Shown here: positions 1 through 11,823 of the stretch, piece by piece
Layout of the letters: each line of letters opens with the position of its first letter
Position numbering within the stretch: position 1 is the stretch's first letter
Assembly: GCF_030052815.1 (NCBI RefSeq)
Contig: NC_079510.1
Span: forward strand, 50,434,725 to 50,498,724
DNA length: 64,000 nt
Direction: 5' to 3'
From: Hevea brasiliensis
Taxonomy: Eukaryota; Streptophyta; Magnoliopsida; Malpighiales; Euphorbiaceae
The notes under the pieces: generated by a model
Seen by the model: the letters and a program-made list of their open reading frames with translations, nothing else
Database searches by the model: none
What the model was told of the DNA's origin: nothing
Position numbers and translations under genes: made by a program

Positions 1-13
1 TGTGTGTACACTA

Positions 14-946
14 TTACCTTTGACCCCACAAGATAGGACCTGAATTTGTCTCATCAAATACTATTGCCAAAAACTCTTTCTCTGTAGTAGAGTAATTTAT
101 TTGAGCATCATCTAAGGTCCTACTTGCATAGTATATTGCATACACCTTCTTATCTTTCCTTTGTCCCAAAACAGCCCCAATGGCATAATCACTAGCATCG
201 CACATTAACTCAAAAGGTAATGACCAATCGGGTGGCTGCATAATAGGAGCAGATATCAAAGCTTCCTTTATCCTGCAAAAAGCATTCATACAATTAGTAT
301 CAAAATTAAATTCCACATCTTTACTCAATAAATTGGTAAGAGGTTTAGAAATCTTAGAGAAATCCTTGATGAATCTCCTATAAAATCCAGCATGCCCCAA
401 GAAACTCCTCACTCCCTTCACAGATGTTGGGGGTGGCATTTTCTCAATAACTTCTACCTTTGATTTATCCACCTCAATACCCCTGTTTGACACAAGATGT
501 CCCAAAACAATTCCTTCTTGTACCATAAAGTGGCACTTTTCCCAATTCAAAACTAAATTGAACTCTTCACATCTCTGCAAAACCTTAGACAAGTTAGATA
601 AGCATTCATCAAAAGATTTACCATACACAGAAAAATCATCCATGAACACTTCCATAATATCCTCAATCATGTCAGAAAATATGGACATCATACATCGTTG
701 AAATGTAGCAGGGGCATTACATAGTCCAAATGGCATCCTTCGATATGCAAAGGTACCATAAGGACATGTGAAGGTAGTTTTATCCTGATCATCTGGGTGA
801 ATAGGGATCTGAAAGAACCCTGAATAGCCATCCAAATAGCAAAAATAAGAATGATGAGCTAGTCTCTCAAGCATTTGATCTATAAATGGTAATGGAAAAT
901 GGTCCTTTCTAGTTGCCTTATTCAATTTCCTATAATCTATACACAT
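14..946 (-). pseudogene. Athila reverse transcriptase / RNase H start (fragment)
   Basis: The segment covers the RT palm and fingers: CIDYRKLNKATRKDHFPLPF, the FGLCNAPATFQRCM block and an intact catalytic VFMDDFSVYG (the YxDD equivalent). The RT connection GFYRRFIKDFSKI follows, then the start of RNase H with MCDASDYAIGAVL and the TEKEFLAIVF block. The ORF runs off the element's normal reading near the window edge (FDETNSGP replaces the expected RNase H continuation). It is separated by a frameshift or stop near 946-995 from the upstream segment, where VPKKGG is followed at once by a stop. It would have copied element RNA to DNA; here it is a relic. Confidence 0.88.
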
Positions 947-994
947 TCTCCATCGATTCTGATTCTTGTAGGTATTAGTTCATCATTTTCATTT

Positions 995-2080
995 TTAACT
1001 CTTTGTGATGCCCCCTTTCTTAGGTACAACATGAATGGACTTACCCAATTCTTTGTCGAAAGCAGGGTAAATAATACCTGCATCAAGCAATTTCAAGATC
1101 TCCTTTTTCACAACCTCTTTCATGTTTGGATTCAATCTCCTTTGTGATTCTCGAGAGGCTTTATGGTCATTTTCCAACAAAATTCTATGCATGCACACAG
1201 AAGGATGTATTCCTTTAATATCATCAATGGTATAACCAATTATCCTTCTATGCTTCCTAAGAACTCTCAATAATTTTTCAACCTCACAATCAGTCAATTT
1301 AGCACTAACAATCACAGGATATGTAGAATATTGCCCTAGAAAAGCATACCTGAGATTTGTTGGAAGAGGTTTCAACTCTACCTTAGGTGCTTCACCTTTT
1401 TCAAACTTTGATGATGAAGTCGTTTCTCGCTTCAAGTTCCCAATCTTTTCAATATCAGCCATAGGCAATGGTGGATTTCCTTCCAAAATTGTAGCATATT
1501 CTGCAGCTTCCTCAATCTCATCCCCTTTTTTGATGTTATGAACCAAACAAGCTTCTAAGGGATCTTTAGGATGTTGCTTTTTAAGCACTTCTCTAACCTC
1601 TTCATCTATCACATCAACTCTCAAGCATGAGTTTGAATCATCTTTCTTTTTCATTGCTTGAAACAAATTAAATTCAACTTTCTCTTCCCCAACTTCTAAT
1701 GTAAGCCTCCCATTTTTTACATCAATCACAACTCCAGCAGTAGCAAGGAAAGGTCTACCAAGAATAATAGGAATGTGTACATCCTCCTCCATCTCCAATA
1801 CCACAAAATCCACTGGTATGAAAAATTTCCCAACTTTCAGAGGAACATTCTCAACTATCCCAATTGGAAATTTAATAGATCTATCTGCTAACTGCAGTGA
1901 TATGGTAGTAGGCTTCATTTCTCCAATCTTCATTTTCTCATAGATAGACAATGGCATCAGACTAACACTGGCTCCAAGATCGCATAAAGCCTTATCTATC
2001 TTGATATCCCCAATGTGACATGGTATGGAGAAACTCCGGGATCTTTCGTTTGGGTGGAAGCTTATTTTGCAAAATGGCAC
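995..2080 (-). pseudogene. Athila aspartic protease and N-terminal RT
   Basis: The retropepsin-like domain has the active-site block LCDLGASVSLMPLSIYEKMK (D-L-G in place of the more usual D-T/S-G), then ILGRPFLATAGVVIDV, the flap-side block common in plant Ty3 proteases. After an acidic spacer come YTIDDIKGIHPSVCMHRILL and RRLNPNMKEVVKKEILKLLD, which lead into RT. The ORF overlaps the gag-side frame by 89 bases (1992-2080), so the two are joined by a frameshift, and it ends prematurely at 995. Confidence 0.87.
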
Positions 2081-2963
2081 TGCTTTCTTCCGTGAGAGCT
2101 ACAGTCTCAAATTCCTCAAATTTCTTCTTGTTAGATAAAATCTCCTTCAAAAATTTGGCATATGAAGGCATTTGTGCTAAGGCGTCAGTGAAAGGAATAG
2201 TCACATGCAAAGACTTCAATACCTCCAAAAACTTCCCAAATTGTTTATCCAATTTTGCTTTCTGAAACCTTTGTGGGAATGGTAAAGGTGGCATGTAGGC
2301 TTTAGGTGCAACATATTTGGGCTCCTCTTCTTTGCTCTCCCTCTCCTTACTTCCTTTTTCTTCCATTGAATTTTCTTTCTCAGCTTCAATTCTAACTTCA
2401 ACTTCAGTTTGTTCATCTCCTTCTCTGCTTTTCTTTTCTTCAACTTTCTCTTCAATATTTTTATCCCCATTCTCCAATATTTTTCCACTTCTCAATGTAA
2501 TAGCCTTGCAATGCTCCCTTGAATTTTCTGGTTGGCTAGGAAGCTTCCCAAATGCTTTGTTACTTGAAGAGCTAGCTTGTTGAGCTATTTGATTCTCTAA
2601 CATCTTGTTGTGTGTTGCCATTTGATCCACTTTAGATGCTAATTGAGAAATCATTTCTTGTTGACTTTGATGGCTCACAAGTAGAGTTTCAATCATAGAT
2701 TCCAATCTAGTTGTCTTGTCTAGTTGTGCTTGTTGTGGTAGAGGTGGAGCAGGTGCATTTTGAGGTTTAGAAATTCCAGGAGGAGGCCCTCTATTCTGCT
2801 GAAAATTCTGATGTTGTTGATATCCAGAAGGTTGCTGAAAATTCTGATTTTGCCCTTGTCTACCTCCCCAAGAGAAATTTGGGTGGTATCTACATGCATT
2901 ATCATAAGTTGCATAAAAAGGTGTACCAAATGATCTTTGATTGAAGTTCACCAAATAATCCAC
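1992..2963 (-). pseudogene. Athila gag C-terminal / spacer region
   Basis: The stretch has the Athila gag signature CRYHPNFSWGGRQGQNQN followed by glutamine- and proline-rich sequence. A coiled-coil-like TLLVSHQSQQEMISQLASKV segment and a highly charged Glu/Lys linker come next. It ends with YAKFLKEILSNKKKFEEFET, which precedes the protease in this lineage. It is out of frame with the gag N-terminal ORF (stop at about 3034) and with the protease ORF. Several ORFs on the opposite strand here are only shadows of the charged linker. Confidence 0.82.
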
Positions 2964-3033
2964 TTGCTCACTATAAAAATCTGTATAAAGTGCAGAAAAA
3001 TCTGCTGCACAATTGACATTTGCGACTCAATTT

Positions 3034-4116
3034 CTAGTGTATTACCGGAACCTCCTTTGAAGAATCTACTTTCATACTTAACTTGTCCATCTTCTTTGTC
3101 AAAGCATCAAACTTAGCATTAATCATATTCATGGCATCAAGCTCGAACATACCAGCTGGTTTCTTGATCTCATTCCTCTCACAACTCCATTGGTAGTTGT
3201 TATAAGCAATTTTATCAAGAGCAGAAAAAGCTTCATCTTCAGATTTCTCCATAAGGTCACCTCCAGAAGATGCATCAATTGTACTCATAATAGCTGGTGA
3301 AACTCCATTATAAAAGTGTTGAACAAGCATCCACTTAGGAATCCCATGATGTGGACATCTCCTTTGCAAATCCTTGTACCTCTCCCATGCTTCATACAAG
3401 CTCTCATCATCTCTAGGTTTAAAAGAAGTCAGCTCATTTCTCAGCTTAGCTGTCTTGCTTGGTGGAAAATATTGAGCCAAAAATGCTTGAGAAAGTTCAT
3501 CCCATGTTGTGATAAAACCCGGTGGCAAAGAATGTAACCACTCTCTAGCTCGGTCCTTCAGAGAAAAAGGAAATAATCTGAGTCGAATTGCATCATCAGA
3601 AACTCCATTTATCTTCAACATATCACTGATCTCAAGAAAGTGTGCCAGATGCACATGTGGACTTTCACTTGGATTTCCTCCAAATTGTGCTTGTTGTACC
3701 ATTTGACAAAGTGCAGGCTTCAATTCAAAATTATTAGCTTCTACCCTTGGTCTTGTGATACTTGGCATGAAATCTCCAATGTTAGGATAGGCATGATCCT
3801 TCACAGAGCGGTTGTTATTGTTGTTGTTATTGTTGTCAGCCATTTCTTCTTGTACTTGCTCTTGCTCTTGTGCTCTTTCTTGTTGTTGTTGAGCTTTAAT
3901 TTCAGCTTTTCTCCTTTTAGATTCTGCTCTTAAAGCCTTTGCTGTCTTCTCTATTTCTGGGTCAAAGAATAAATTGATTTCTTCACTTTTTGTCCTTCTC
4001 ATAAAATAAAACACCTGAAAAACAAAAATAAACAAATTCTCAAAGTAAAATGGTAAAAAGAAAATAAAATAAAATGCCCAAATTAACCAAACAAACAATC
4101 GTTTAATATCAAGCAA
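3034..4116 (-). pseudogene. Athila gag N-terminal / capsid region
   Basis: The segment contains the plant Ty3 retrotransposon gag core: FLEISDMLKINGVSDDAIRL, RLFPFSLKDRAREWLHSLPP, QAFLAQYFPPSKTAKLRNEL and YEAWERYKDLQRRCPHHGIP. An Asn run (about residues 96-103) and a Gln/Glu-rich stretch (about 74-91) precede it. The likely true start is the Met in FYFMRRTKSEE, since the residues before it come from the untranslated leader next to the primer site. The product would be the structural protein of the virus-like particle. The frame ends early in SSKEVPVIH. Confidence 0.87.
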
Positions 4117-4124
4117 AAATCAAA

Positions 4125-4142
4125 TCCCCGGCAACGGCGCCA
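4125..4142 (-). promoter_or_regulatory. Primer-binding site, tRNA-Asp type
   Basis: On the minus strand TGGCGCCGTTGCCGGGGA lies six bases inside the 5' LTR end. This is the usual Athila/Tat primer site for minus-strand DNA synthesis. Confidence 0.88.
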
Positions 4143-4148
4143 AAAACT

Positions 4149-5726
4149 TGTTGGCGACTTATCCGCAAGTATACGGGTCGTCTCAAGTAATAAAGTGATG
4201 AATCAAGTATCGTTCCCACGAGGATTTGCTGTTTGATTACTAAACTATGAATGAAGCGATTATTTGGGCTAATGATTAATGAATAAATGGTAAATGTAAA
4301 TGAGCAAGGTAAATTGATTAATCTAATTGAAATGGGTAAAGAGCAAACAAATAAATTCTAATTCTAGCTCGCAATTAAACTAAAATTAACAATGGGTAAT
4401 TTAAACGAAAGTCTAATTATGGTAAAAGTGATTCCAGAGTTGGGGGTTTATGCATAAATTAATTGGGATTTGTCTTGGGCATTCCAATTTTTAGGGAAAA
4501 ATAGAGTTTGAAGGAAATTGATTCTAAATTCCTTTGATATCTTTTTCAAGCAAATCAAAGTGTATTCTAAAATAACCAAACCTACTTTCGTATGTATTTG
4601 ATTACTTTAAAACCCATTAAGTTTTGTAACCAATAATTAATTCCTCTTAAAGTCCTAGTTTATTTCTAAATCTAGGTGATTTTAAGTTCCAATCCTTGAT
4701 TAACTATCAATGACCTTCACCTTTCGGTCCTTCAATCAAAGATTAACACAATACCCAATGGGTACCAACATTAGGCAAGTAAATCAAGCACACAAGGAAG
4801 GAATCAAAACTCATATTCATATAAAATAAGGAAATACCCAATCCAAATCCACAAATTAATCTAAAACATATTTCCCAACTCTGAAATCTAAAGAAATTAC
4901 TCACTCATGATGGTATTTACAAGAAATATAGATGGAAGAATAAAGAAAAACATGATAAAAGGACTGAAATAGGAAAACCCAGGTGGAAGAACCAAGGTCT
5001 CTGGTTTCTGAGCTCAAGACTCGTGCAGCAGCTCCTCCTCCAAGAGAAAATGGCGCCTCCTCTCCCCTTTCTATTAAATTTTCTTTCCTTTTTTTGTTTT
5101 TCTCCCCCTCCCTCTTGTGGCAAAAATAAGGAAATGATGAATTTATATCGTCCCTAAAAGTTACCCTAAAAGTAAATAAAAGACAAGGAGTGGATAGGAA
5201 ATGAGGTGTAAAATTATCCAAGTCGTGACACTTTCACGTTACGGGCATTACGCTTAGTGTTCGGCTTAAGCCTAAGCGGCTTCTTAGCAAATTTATCCTC
5301 TGGGCCTTTATGCGCTTAAGGTTAAGCGGACCTTCACAAATCTCGGCGGACTTATAGTAAAATGGACTTTTCTGCTCATGCTTGACTTGTCTTTGCACCT
5401 TAAGCATTGCCGCTTTACCACGAGCATGACCTTAAGCAAGGTCTCAAGCAAATTTATTTGGTTTGCTCTTTCAAGGCTTGATTTCTTCAACTTTCCTCTA
5501 TGGTTAAAGGATTCCAAATTTCTTCAAATCACTTCCTAATGCACTCATTGATCCTTGATTTGCCACAAAATCCTATCAAAAACAACAAAATTACAAAAAT
5601 CAAATATAAAGTATTTAAATTCAACAAATAGGCTAAAATAAAGCTAAAAACATAAAATATACTAAAATATAAGTGCAAAATGAATGCAAAACTACCCTAA
5701 AATGTCTATATGAAATGAGTGTAACA
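4149..5726 (-). repeat. 5' LTR of the Athila-like element
   Basis: The plus-strand boundaries are TGTTGGCGAC at 4149 and GAGTGTAACA ending at 5726, about 1578 bp. The right boundary comes from alignment by eye with the three related LTRs at 19.8-29.2 kb, which share the block CGCAAGTATACGGGTCG near the left end. The LTR holds the promoter and polyadenylation signals of the element. ORFs inside it (for example 4901-5221 minus) show no protein signature. Confidence 0.8.
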
Positions 5727-6780
5727 ATGTATATTTGCACCATTTAGAAAAACTGATTAATCTAATGTCATGATAAATTGCAATTTGTATTTATTTTAAT
5801 AAATAATATCAAAGAAGTGAATAAAACTAATTTATTGGTAAAACATGTTATGTTAGAGCCAAAGGATGTTAAAAGAACCTATTTTAAGTATCAGATAAAA
5901 AGATTGAGACAGCGAAATGGAATAAGCTTGCATAACTTTGGTGATATATACCACAATAGCCCTATGCCAATCCAATTCAATTCTAGAAAAAAGAAAGGAT
6001 TTCATATCTCTATTTCCTTTCCTGTTCAAAGAATTCCTAAGAAGCGGCCGTCATTTCAAGCTTCCAAGGCCAGTTACATGGTGAAGAATAATTCCCTTCT
6101 TCTGCTTGGCTGCTGTTTGACACAAAAGATATCAAAAATCAGAATCTACTACAATATTAATAAAAAATATCTCGCACAAGCTACAATTTTCCTCCACAAA
6201 CAGGCAATTACTTCCCCTTTTTCTTGATTCCATCTTTCTGTTTCTTTAAATAATGATGGCTATAATTATTTGGTTTGTATAGGAAACTGATATAATCTAC
6301 TCAAAATTGAGTTTAAAAAGTCAGTAAAAAATAGTATGACAATCAAAAAGTTAAAAAAATAAATCAAAAGGACAATCTGATCAAGAAGTCTTTAACATAT
6401 AATTAATGATAAAAAGCTCGACATGACTAGGAGGAGCATTACAAAGCTCAGCTAGGCCCAGCCATAATCAGGACGGGCTTCAAATAGCTTAGCCATACCT
6501 AGACCAAGCATAAAACATGTATAAAGACATTAGAGCAAAAGTGGGGCTGAACGTTCACCCAACTAACGAGAGCAACATTCAATCAAGCACTAAGATAGAA
6601 CATTGACCCTGAAAGCAGGATTACAAGCGAGAATCTCAAAATAAGAGCTGAATACACTGAGATTCTTGCTATAAATTTCAATTGCTTTTTAATTTTCAAT
6701 CTATAAATATTAAGAAAGAAGTTGAAAGCAGATATGTTTTTCTACATTACTGAAATTCTGTTAAAAATTTTACTTTATGG
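5727..6780. other. Spacer without a recognisable gene
   Basis: One open frame (5778-6227 plus, 149 codons) has no domain, signal peptide or membrane segment I recognise, and its composition does not look coding. From about 6420 to 6680 base composition rises toward 45% GC, with GAGC/AGCC-rich text that may be a decayed retroelement. I cannot assign it. Confidence 0.5.
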
Positions 6781-6930
6781 TACAACTCAACTCAACTCAA
6801 CTAAATTTTTATCCTAAAAATTTAGAATCAGCTATATAAATTATCTTTCTTTACTTTAAATGATTTTAGGTTAAATTCTTAGAAATATGTAATGTTAAAA
6901 ACTCATTTTTCATACTCTCAAAAAATTCAT
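6781..6930 (-). mobile_element. RTE-type LINE 3'-end fragment
   Basis: The sequence starts with the pentamer run CAACTCAACTCAACTCAACT and continues with an AATTTTTATCCTAAAAATTTAG-like block. It matches the 3' end of the better-preserved RTE LINE at 11824 onward, including the ...GATTTTAGGTTAAATTCTTAG block (about 80% by eye). Only about 150 bp remain. Confidence 0.65.
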
Positions 6931-7907
6931 TTCTAATTTAAATATCAAAGTGATTAATTATTAAGCCACCGACTTTATATATATATATATAGCAAGTTAA
7001 CTTGATATCAAGACTAATAAAGAAAAAACTTACAGCAACATCAAAAACAATTATGTATAATCAACTTGCAAATCTACAATTAAAATACTAGTTCATGGCT
7101 CATGGTAGGCACGTGGAGGTGTTGGTAGGTTAATTAATTACTGTGAAATTGTAATTGTAATCGTGTATTTTTCTATTTTTAATTAGTTTTCTTATGGCCT
7201 CTTCAGCCCAGATTCAACCTGCCTATATAAAGCCTCCTAAATTTGATGTTATGGTCAGCAATATCAGTATGCTTAAGCTTAGTTGAAGATTGCAATTCCA
7301 AGATACTCATTACAAGTTTATGTTACATTTAATATAAATTTGATATTATACCAGGATGAGATTAATAATTTTTAGATTAATTATTTATAATAAAATTTAT
7401 ATAAAATTAATTAAATTATATAAAATAAATATATAAATATAATGTAAATATTTAATTTAAGAATCATTGATTCGTTTTCACATAAGATCTAACTTATGAT
7501 AATCATATTGTAACCATAAATTCTGCATTGTTATATGGAAGTATTTTCAGAACCCGAGATGGTGGTCTAGAAAGGTTTATCTGTTTAATTAAGATTCGAT
7601 TTTCTCCAACCAACACCTGGAATTTCCATACACATTTAAAGAAAAATCAACTCATAATTGAAATTTTATGCACCTAATGATATGCAAAAGAACTATGCAT
7701 TGCAACAAAAAGGCAAATCAATACCTGTGATTAACAAGTGTTTTCCAAGCGAGTTAATGGTTATAGGGAGGCTGGCTAGTGCAGATCAATCTCAGATTAG
7801 AGTTACAATGGCTCTGATCAATTAGAGAAAATTACATGCCTATAAGTGTTTAGTAAAAATATCATTAGCATTTTCAGATGCTTGTTTCAGTTTGCAGATT
7901 TCAAACT
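6931..7907. other. AT-rich spacer downstream of the BBX gene
   Basis: Low-complexity AT-rich DNA with a (TA)n run at about 6976-6991. The last few hundred bases should hold the 3' UTR and polyadenylation region of the minus-strand BBX gene. No ORF or RNA gene is seen. Confidence 0.5.
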
Positions 7908-8754
7908 TCATGGTGTCTTCGGGAACTTTAGGTTTCTGCAATCCCTTGTGAGATATTCTCTCTTGTTTGTTGTCTGGTCCTTCAATGGCTCCAGGGTTGA
8001 AGAAACCTGAAAGGCTAATTCATTTGACATACACGCATTTAGATTATCTTGGGATAACAGGCATCCCAGACGATGATCCTGCTTCAAAACATAAAATTTC
8101 TTGGATTAAGATGAAAAGATAAAAACTTTTAAATCTCAAGATTTCACAGGACCCAAAAAGCTCATATATGTAGACTTTACTTACCTGTGAAGCTTGTTCG
8201 GCAGTGGTTTCTCTCATCCGCTTCAAAGAAAATGCAGTAATTCTTGATTGAGAACAACCTTCGTTGCTATTACACATCATACTGGAGCATTCTTGATTAC
8301 TATTAGAAGAAGAACTCGAAGCCGGCGGTGAAGGCGCTGTAGAAGACCATGGAACCACTTGATTTTCTTCTTCTTCTTCGTCTTCATCGCCACCATCACC
8401 ATTTTCATCATCTTCACTGTCATCTTCTCTGTTAACATCATCGTCGTCGTCGTCATCACCATCACTACTTTGTTCACCTCCATTGCCACTTTCCTCCCTG
8501 CAAGTCGAATTGTTCACACAGTTCTCGCAAACAGAAACAGTAAGGCTGAGCTTGGGTCCCGAGGCGGTCCAGGGAGTGAAGGATTGACAGAGGTGGCAAA
8601 GAAGGGTTCTTGAATGTTTAGCAACAAGAAAATTTGCACAATGAACCTTGGCATCACAATCCCAGCAAAGGTTCGCTTGATCTGATTCACAGTACATTTT
8701 TGCTAAAGAGTCACAGATCTCACACTTTTTCATTTTTTTTTCCACGGTTTCCAA
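7908..8754 (-). CDS. Single-B-box zinc-finger protein, BBX28/BBX29 type
   Basis: Two exons on the minus strand: 8754-8185 and 8078-7908. The intron has donor CAG|GTAAGT and an AG acceptor at 8079-8080, giving 246 residues. One B-box occupies residues 11-49, with zinc ligands C11, C14, C22, D25, C30, C33, H38 and H47. CHLCQSFTPWTASGPKL and VCENCV follow, as in structure group V BBX proteins, and there is no CCT domain. Residues about 98-131 are a strongly acidic Asp/Glu run; a Ser-rich stretch and ITAFSLKRMRE follow. Arabidopsis BBX28 and BBX29 are nuclear light-signalling co-regulators linked to HY5 and COP1; the same role here is inference. If the intron is retained, reading ends in PVIPR at 8044 instead. 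Start: Met1 and Met8 are both possible; Met8 is nearer the usual start of the family. Confidence 0.85.
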
Positions 8755-9687
8755 TTAGGAGAAAAACTGATACAAGGTTGAGTGTTTTAGAGTGTTCTGC
8801 TTTTATGTCTCTGTTTTTAGTCAGTCATGTGCTTGGAAAAAAAAAATCATGGGACAGGTAAATAATACCTCTTTAATCACTAAACTAAGTTAAACTAAGA
8901 TTGAATGGATGAAAATCTTTTGCACCTAATTCCTAAATTACGATAACCTGTAATCAAGAGCTATCATGGTAGTCTTTGAAATTTAATCTAAATTGAGGAG
9001 GAAGGCATTGAAATACTTATGGAAAAGATCAATTGATGTTAGAAAGTGAGAAAAACAGAGGTTCATTTAAAGAAAGCAATAACTTTTTTTATTTAATTAT
9101 TTATTTTTTGTGGATAGGGAACAAGATGGGATGGGAATTAGGTTAGCAATTGGACACATGTGCCCACAAAGGTCTCAGAAAATAAAAATTGCTAATTTAG
9201 AGATCGAAGTGATACACTTCATTTTAGGTCCAACACTGGACCTAATATCAAGTGCCTTCTTATCTTGTATTATCTTTGCTGCTTTTGAATGCACCAACTC
9301 AATCCTGTCCTGCAAGACAGGCTTGTTTTCTGGTAAGGGGCTTGTTTTCTGCTAAGGGTTAGGCTAAGGAGGGCACCTTCCCATTAAAGGTTAGTCTAAA
9401 CTTAGAGATAACAGCAGCCAAACCCAAATTATTTTTTAGCTTTTTTCTTTTAATTATCTCCTCCTAATGTATTTCATGAATAGATTCTTTGGACTTCTAA
9501 GCCGAGCTCGCTTACCCTGGGCCTCTATAGACAGGCCAGGCCCATAAGGACATGGATGGGAAGAAAGAAATAAACATGGAATTAACATCTGATCATTTCT
9601 AATAAACTGGAAATTATAAATAGATTGAGTGGGGAAAAAGAAAGAAAAGATTGCCCCAAAAACAAGAAACATTAATAATGTAAAAGC
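8755..9687. other. Intergenic region; promoter side of the BBX gene
   Basis: This 0.9 kb separates the BBX start from the 3' end of the EF-hand gene; both genes read leftward. A CACATGTG palindrome (an E-box that can bind bHLH factors such as PIFs) lies at 9155-9162. I see no clear TATA box close to the BBX start. Plus-strand ORFs at 9110-9355 and 9629-10033 look like non-coding or antisense shadows. Confidence 0.45.
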
Positions 9688-10029
9688 CTACATTTCACTA
9701 ACAAGAGCTTCTACAAGCCATTTTCTTGAACTCCTCATCAAACCAGGACTCAACCTGAACATAAGAGTACAAAACTCCATCTCATTCAAAACTCCATCTC
9801 CGTCCAAATCACCTTCTCTCAACATACACATTACTTCATCATCGCTCATATCTTGCAACCCAAGCTGGTTGGCATTCCTCTTCAAGCTCTCGAAAGTGAT
9901 CACACCTTCCTCCCCATCCATCAACAAACGAAACCCATTACACAGCTCTTTCATAAATCCATCGGCACCCAACTTCTCCAACATGGCTGGAAAGAAATCT
10001 TCAAAGACAACCCCATTTCGCGATGCCAT
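9688..10029 (-). CDS. Single EF-hand calcium-binding protein, PBP1/KRP1-like
   Basis: An intronless gene of 113 residues starting MASRNGVVFEDFF; I chose this Met over one three codons upstream because it matches the family start. It has one canonical EF-hand loop at residues 74-85 (D74, D76, D78, V80, N82, E85; sequence DLDGDGVLNEME). A degenerate N-terminal half carries the conserved block GVITFESLKRNANQLGL. Length and layout match Arabidopsis PINOID-BINDING PROTEIN 1 and its KIC/KRP relatives. These are small cytosolic calcium sensors that bind target proteins such as the PINOID kinase or a kinesin-like protein. A TATA-like box lies about 80 bp upstream. The frame is intact and it is very likely functional. 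Confidence 0.88.
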   Translation of the reverse strand: MASRNGVVFEDFFPAMLEKLGADGFMKELCNGFRLLMDGEEGVITFESLKRNANQLGLQDMSDDEVMCMLREGDLDGDGVLNEMEFCTLMFRLSPGLMRSSRKWLVEALVSEM

Positions 10030-10105
10030 TTGAAACAAATAAATGGTGGTAATAATAACAAGGATTCAAAGCTTGCAATTTGAAAATGTTGAGCAGGGAA
10101 AGGTG

Positions 10106-10117
10106 CATATATATAGG
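10106..10117 (-). promoter_or_regulatory. TATA-like box of the EF-hand gene
   Basis: On the minus strand CCTATATATATG lies about 80-90 bp upstream of the ATG at 10029. That spacing would give a 5' UTR of roughly 50 nt. Confidence 0.5.
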
Positions 10118-11420
10118 TTTGAAAGAGAATAGCGACTGTCTTAATGACAACCAATATACAGGTAAGAGAAGGAAGGTTGGTTATTGCCGGCTTTTTGCTG
10201 CGCATGATTCGCGTCCGTTTCTGTTGTGTAAGAGAATTCTCCTTTCGGTCCTTCCTCGAAGTTGCATGGGAAGGAACCTGTTTGGTTATAAGGTAGGCAT
10301 CCACTTTCTTATGAGAGTTGAATTTGATTAGGATATCAAATTGCAAAACTGCCACACTCAATCAATATAATCATTAATATATATATATATAGATTTATTT
10401 ATTTATTTTAAATTATTAAATAAATTTATAATATTTTTAATATAATCGAATCTAAATAAAAAAAATTCTTATTAATTGCATTAATTATTTTTTATAATAA
10501 AAAAATAATAATGAACAGTGTCTTTGACCCTAAAGGTACTGTGTGCACATTGGCCGACCCTAAAGAGTTTTGGTTACACATGGGAAAGTTGTGGGCAAGT
10601 ATGAAACGTTAGACAATGCAATTTCAAGCAATCTATAAGCATCTCTTCCAAGCTATTATATTGATGCAGGCCAATGTGTCCCATATATGTGACTTTATAT
10701 TATGAGAGTAGGAAATTGCTTTCAACTTTCATTAAGAAAGAGAGGATCCCATAAAGGGAATTTTATCTTATTGGCATTTTATTAATTGTTATCCCTGTCA
10801 TAACTTGTAAGAATAAGCAACGTACCCGTCGCCAGGTTTTGAAAATTTAGAAATTTTCCATTTAAAATTTGAATGAATTTCCACCTAATTACTTTCCAAG
10901 TTTCTCTGGACTTTCCTTGAAAATGACCCAAATATTGCATGAAAGCAGAGATATGGCTAAGTTTCGTACTCTTTAGGCTTGAACATTTGTAATATGATTC
11001 CAAATTCCTATGATATTTCTGAATGTTCCAAAAATTGAGAGACAAAGTCACTTGTCTATAGGAGCTCTATCATGACAGGATTCCAAAATGGCCATTGTTT
11101 CTGTGAAGATGGGTTCGAGCAAGTGTCAGGGTTAGGGTGACGACGAGTCCAAAAAGCCCGTTGCTTCGATGAAGATGGGTTTAATAGCTCCTTTACAAAA
11201 GGATACAAGATTACAAATTTGCAAGAACCTGCCGTTTGGGATTGCCTCCAACCAATATTACTCCACTTGTGTAACAAATGAATATTTCATGGACAATATT
11301 ACTAAATCTAAAATTAAAAAAGAACTTGCAATGGCCAAATAATAATTGTATGTGCCTAATTTAATTTGATCTAATAATTAAAGGCAGGCTCAAATTCCAG
11401 CATTCACTCCTTCAATATCC

Positions 11421-11469
<49 letters not shown>

Positions 11470-11821
11470 CTTAGAAAACTCAAGTTCGACTCTTCCTCCT
11501 CTCTATATGTTAAAATACATGCTTTTAAAATTATAAAGTCTTGAAATTAAATATTAATTAAAATAAAATAAAATAAAATTAATAGAGCAAATGCACATAT
11601 AATTTCTCACATTAATTATAATTTTCTTTATTTTCTTCTAATTTGTGGTGGAAATTTTGTGTTGGCAGTATCCTATCTCCATTTTCCGGCTCCCCACTTT
11701 TTCTTATTTACCAAATAAATAAAGGAAATTTCCTTCATTGTCAAAATTTTCTTATAGAAATAAATACCATTCTCAATTCTTGTATCTTCTGTTAAAATAC
11801 TATACCATTCTCAATTCTTGT
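10118..11821. other. Intergenic region with no recognised gene
   Basis: AT-rich DNA. Minus-strand ORFs at 10782-11051 and 11056-11277 have no motif I recognise; the text here may be decayed repeat. There is an (AT)n microsatellite at 11422-11469. A 22-bp direct repeat (11764-11785 and 11802-11823) sits directly against the 3' end of the next LINE. Confidence 0.5.
11422..11469. repeat. (AT)n microsatellite
   Basis: About 48 bp of uninterrupted TA dinucleotides. Confidence 0.95.
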
Positions 11822-11823
11822 AT

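Larger units (their letters stand above)
1..5726 (-). mobile_element. Athila-like Ty3 LTR retrotransposon, 5' part
   Basis: On the minus strand the order is 5' LTR (5726-4149), primer-binding site, gag, protease, reverse transcriptase and start of RNase H, cut by the left window edge. The tRNA-Asp-type primer site, the protease motif CDLGASVSLMPLS and the RT stretch GHAGFYRRFIKDFSKI are typical of the Athila lineage. The reading frame is broken in at least three places, so this copy is not autonomous. The 3' end, 3' LTR and target duplication lie outside the window. Confidence 0.9.

Noticed and set aside
5778..6227. 149-codon plus-strand ORF next to the Athila LTR
   Set aside because: No recognisable domain, no coding-like composition and no plausible promoter or homologue; it lies in decayed repeat-like sequence.
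8359..8613. Plus-strand ORF with a long hydrophobic run over the BBX gene
   Set aside because: It is the antisense reading of the acidic GAT/GAA repeat of the BBX coding region, not a membrane protein.
9629..10033. 134-codon plus-strand ORF
   Set aside because: Antisense shadow of the intact EF-hand gene, which has clear family motifs on the minus strand.
10782..11277. Two minus-strand ORFs in the spacer
   Set aside because: No motifs or conserved neighbours; could be decayed repeat, so not called as genes.
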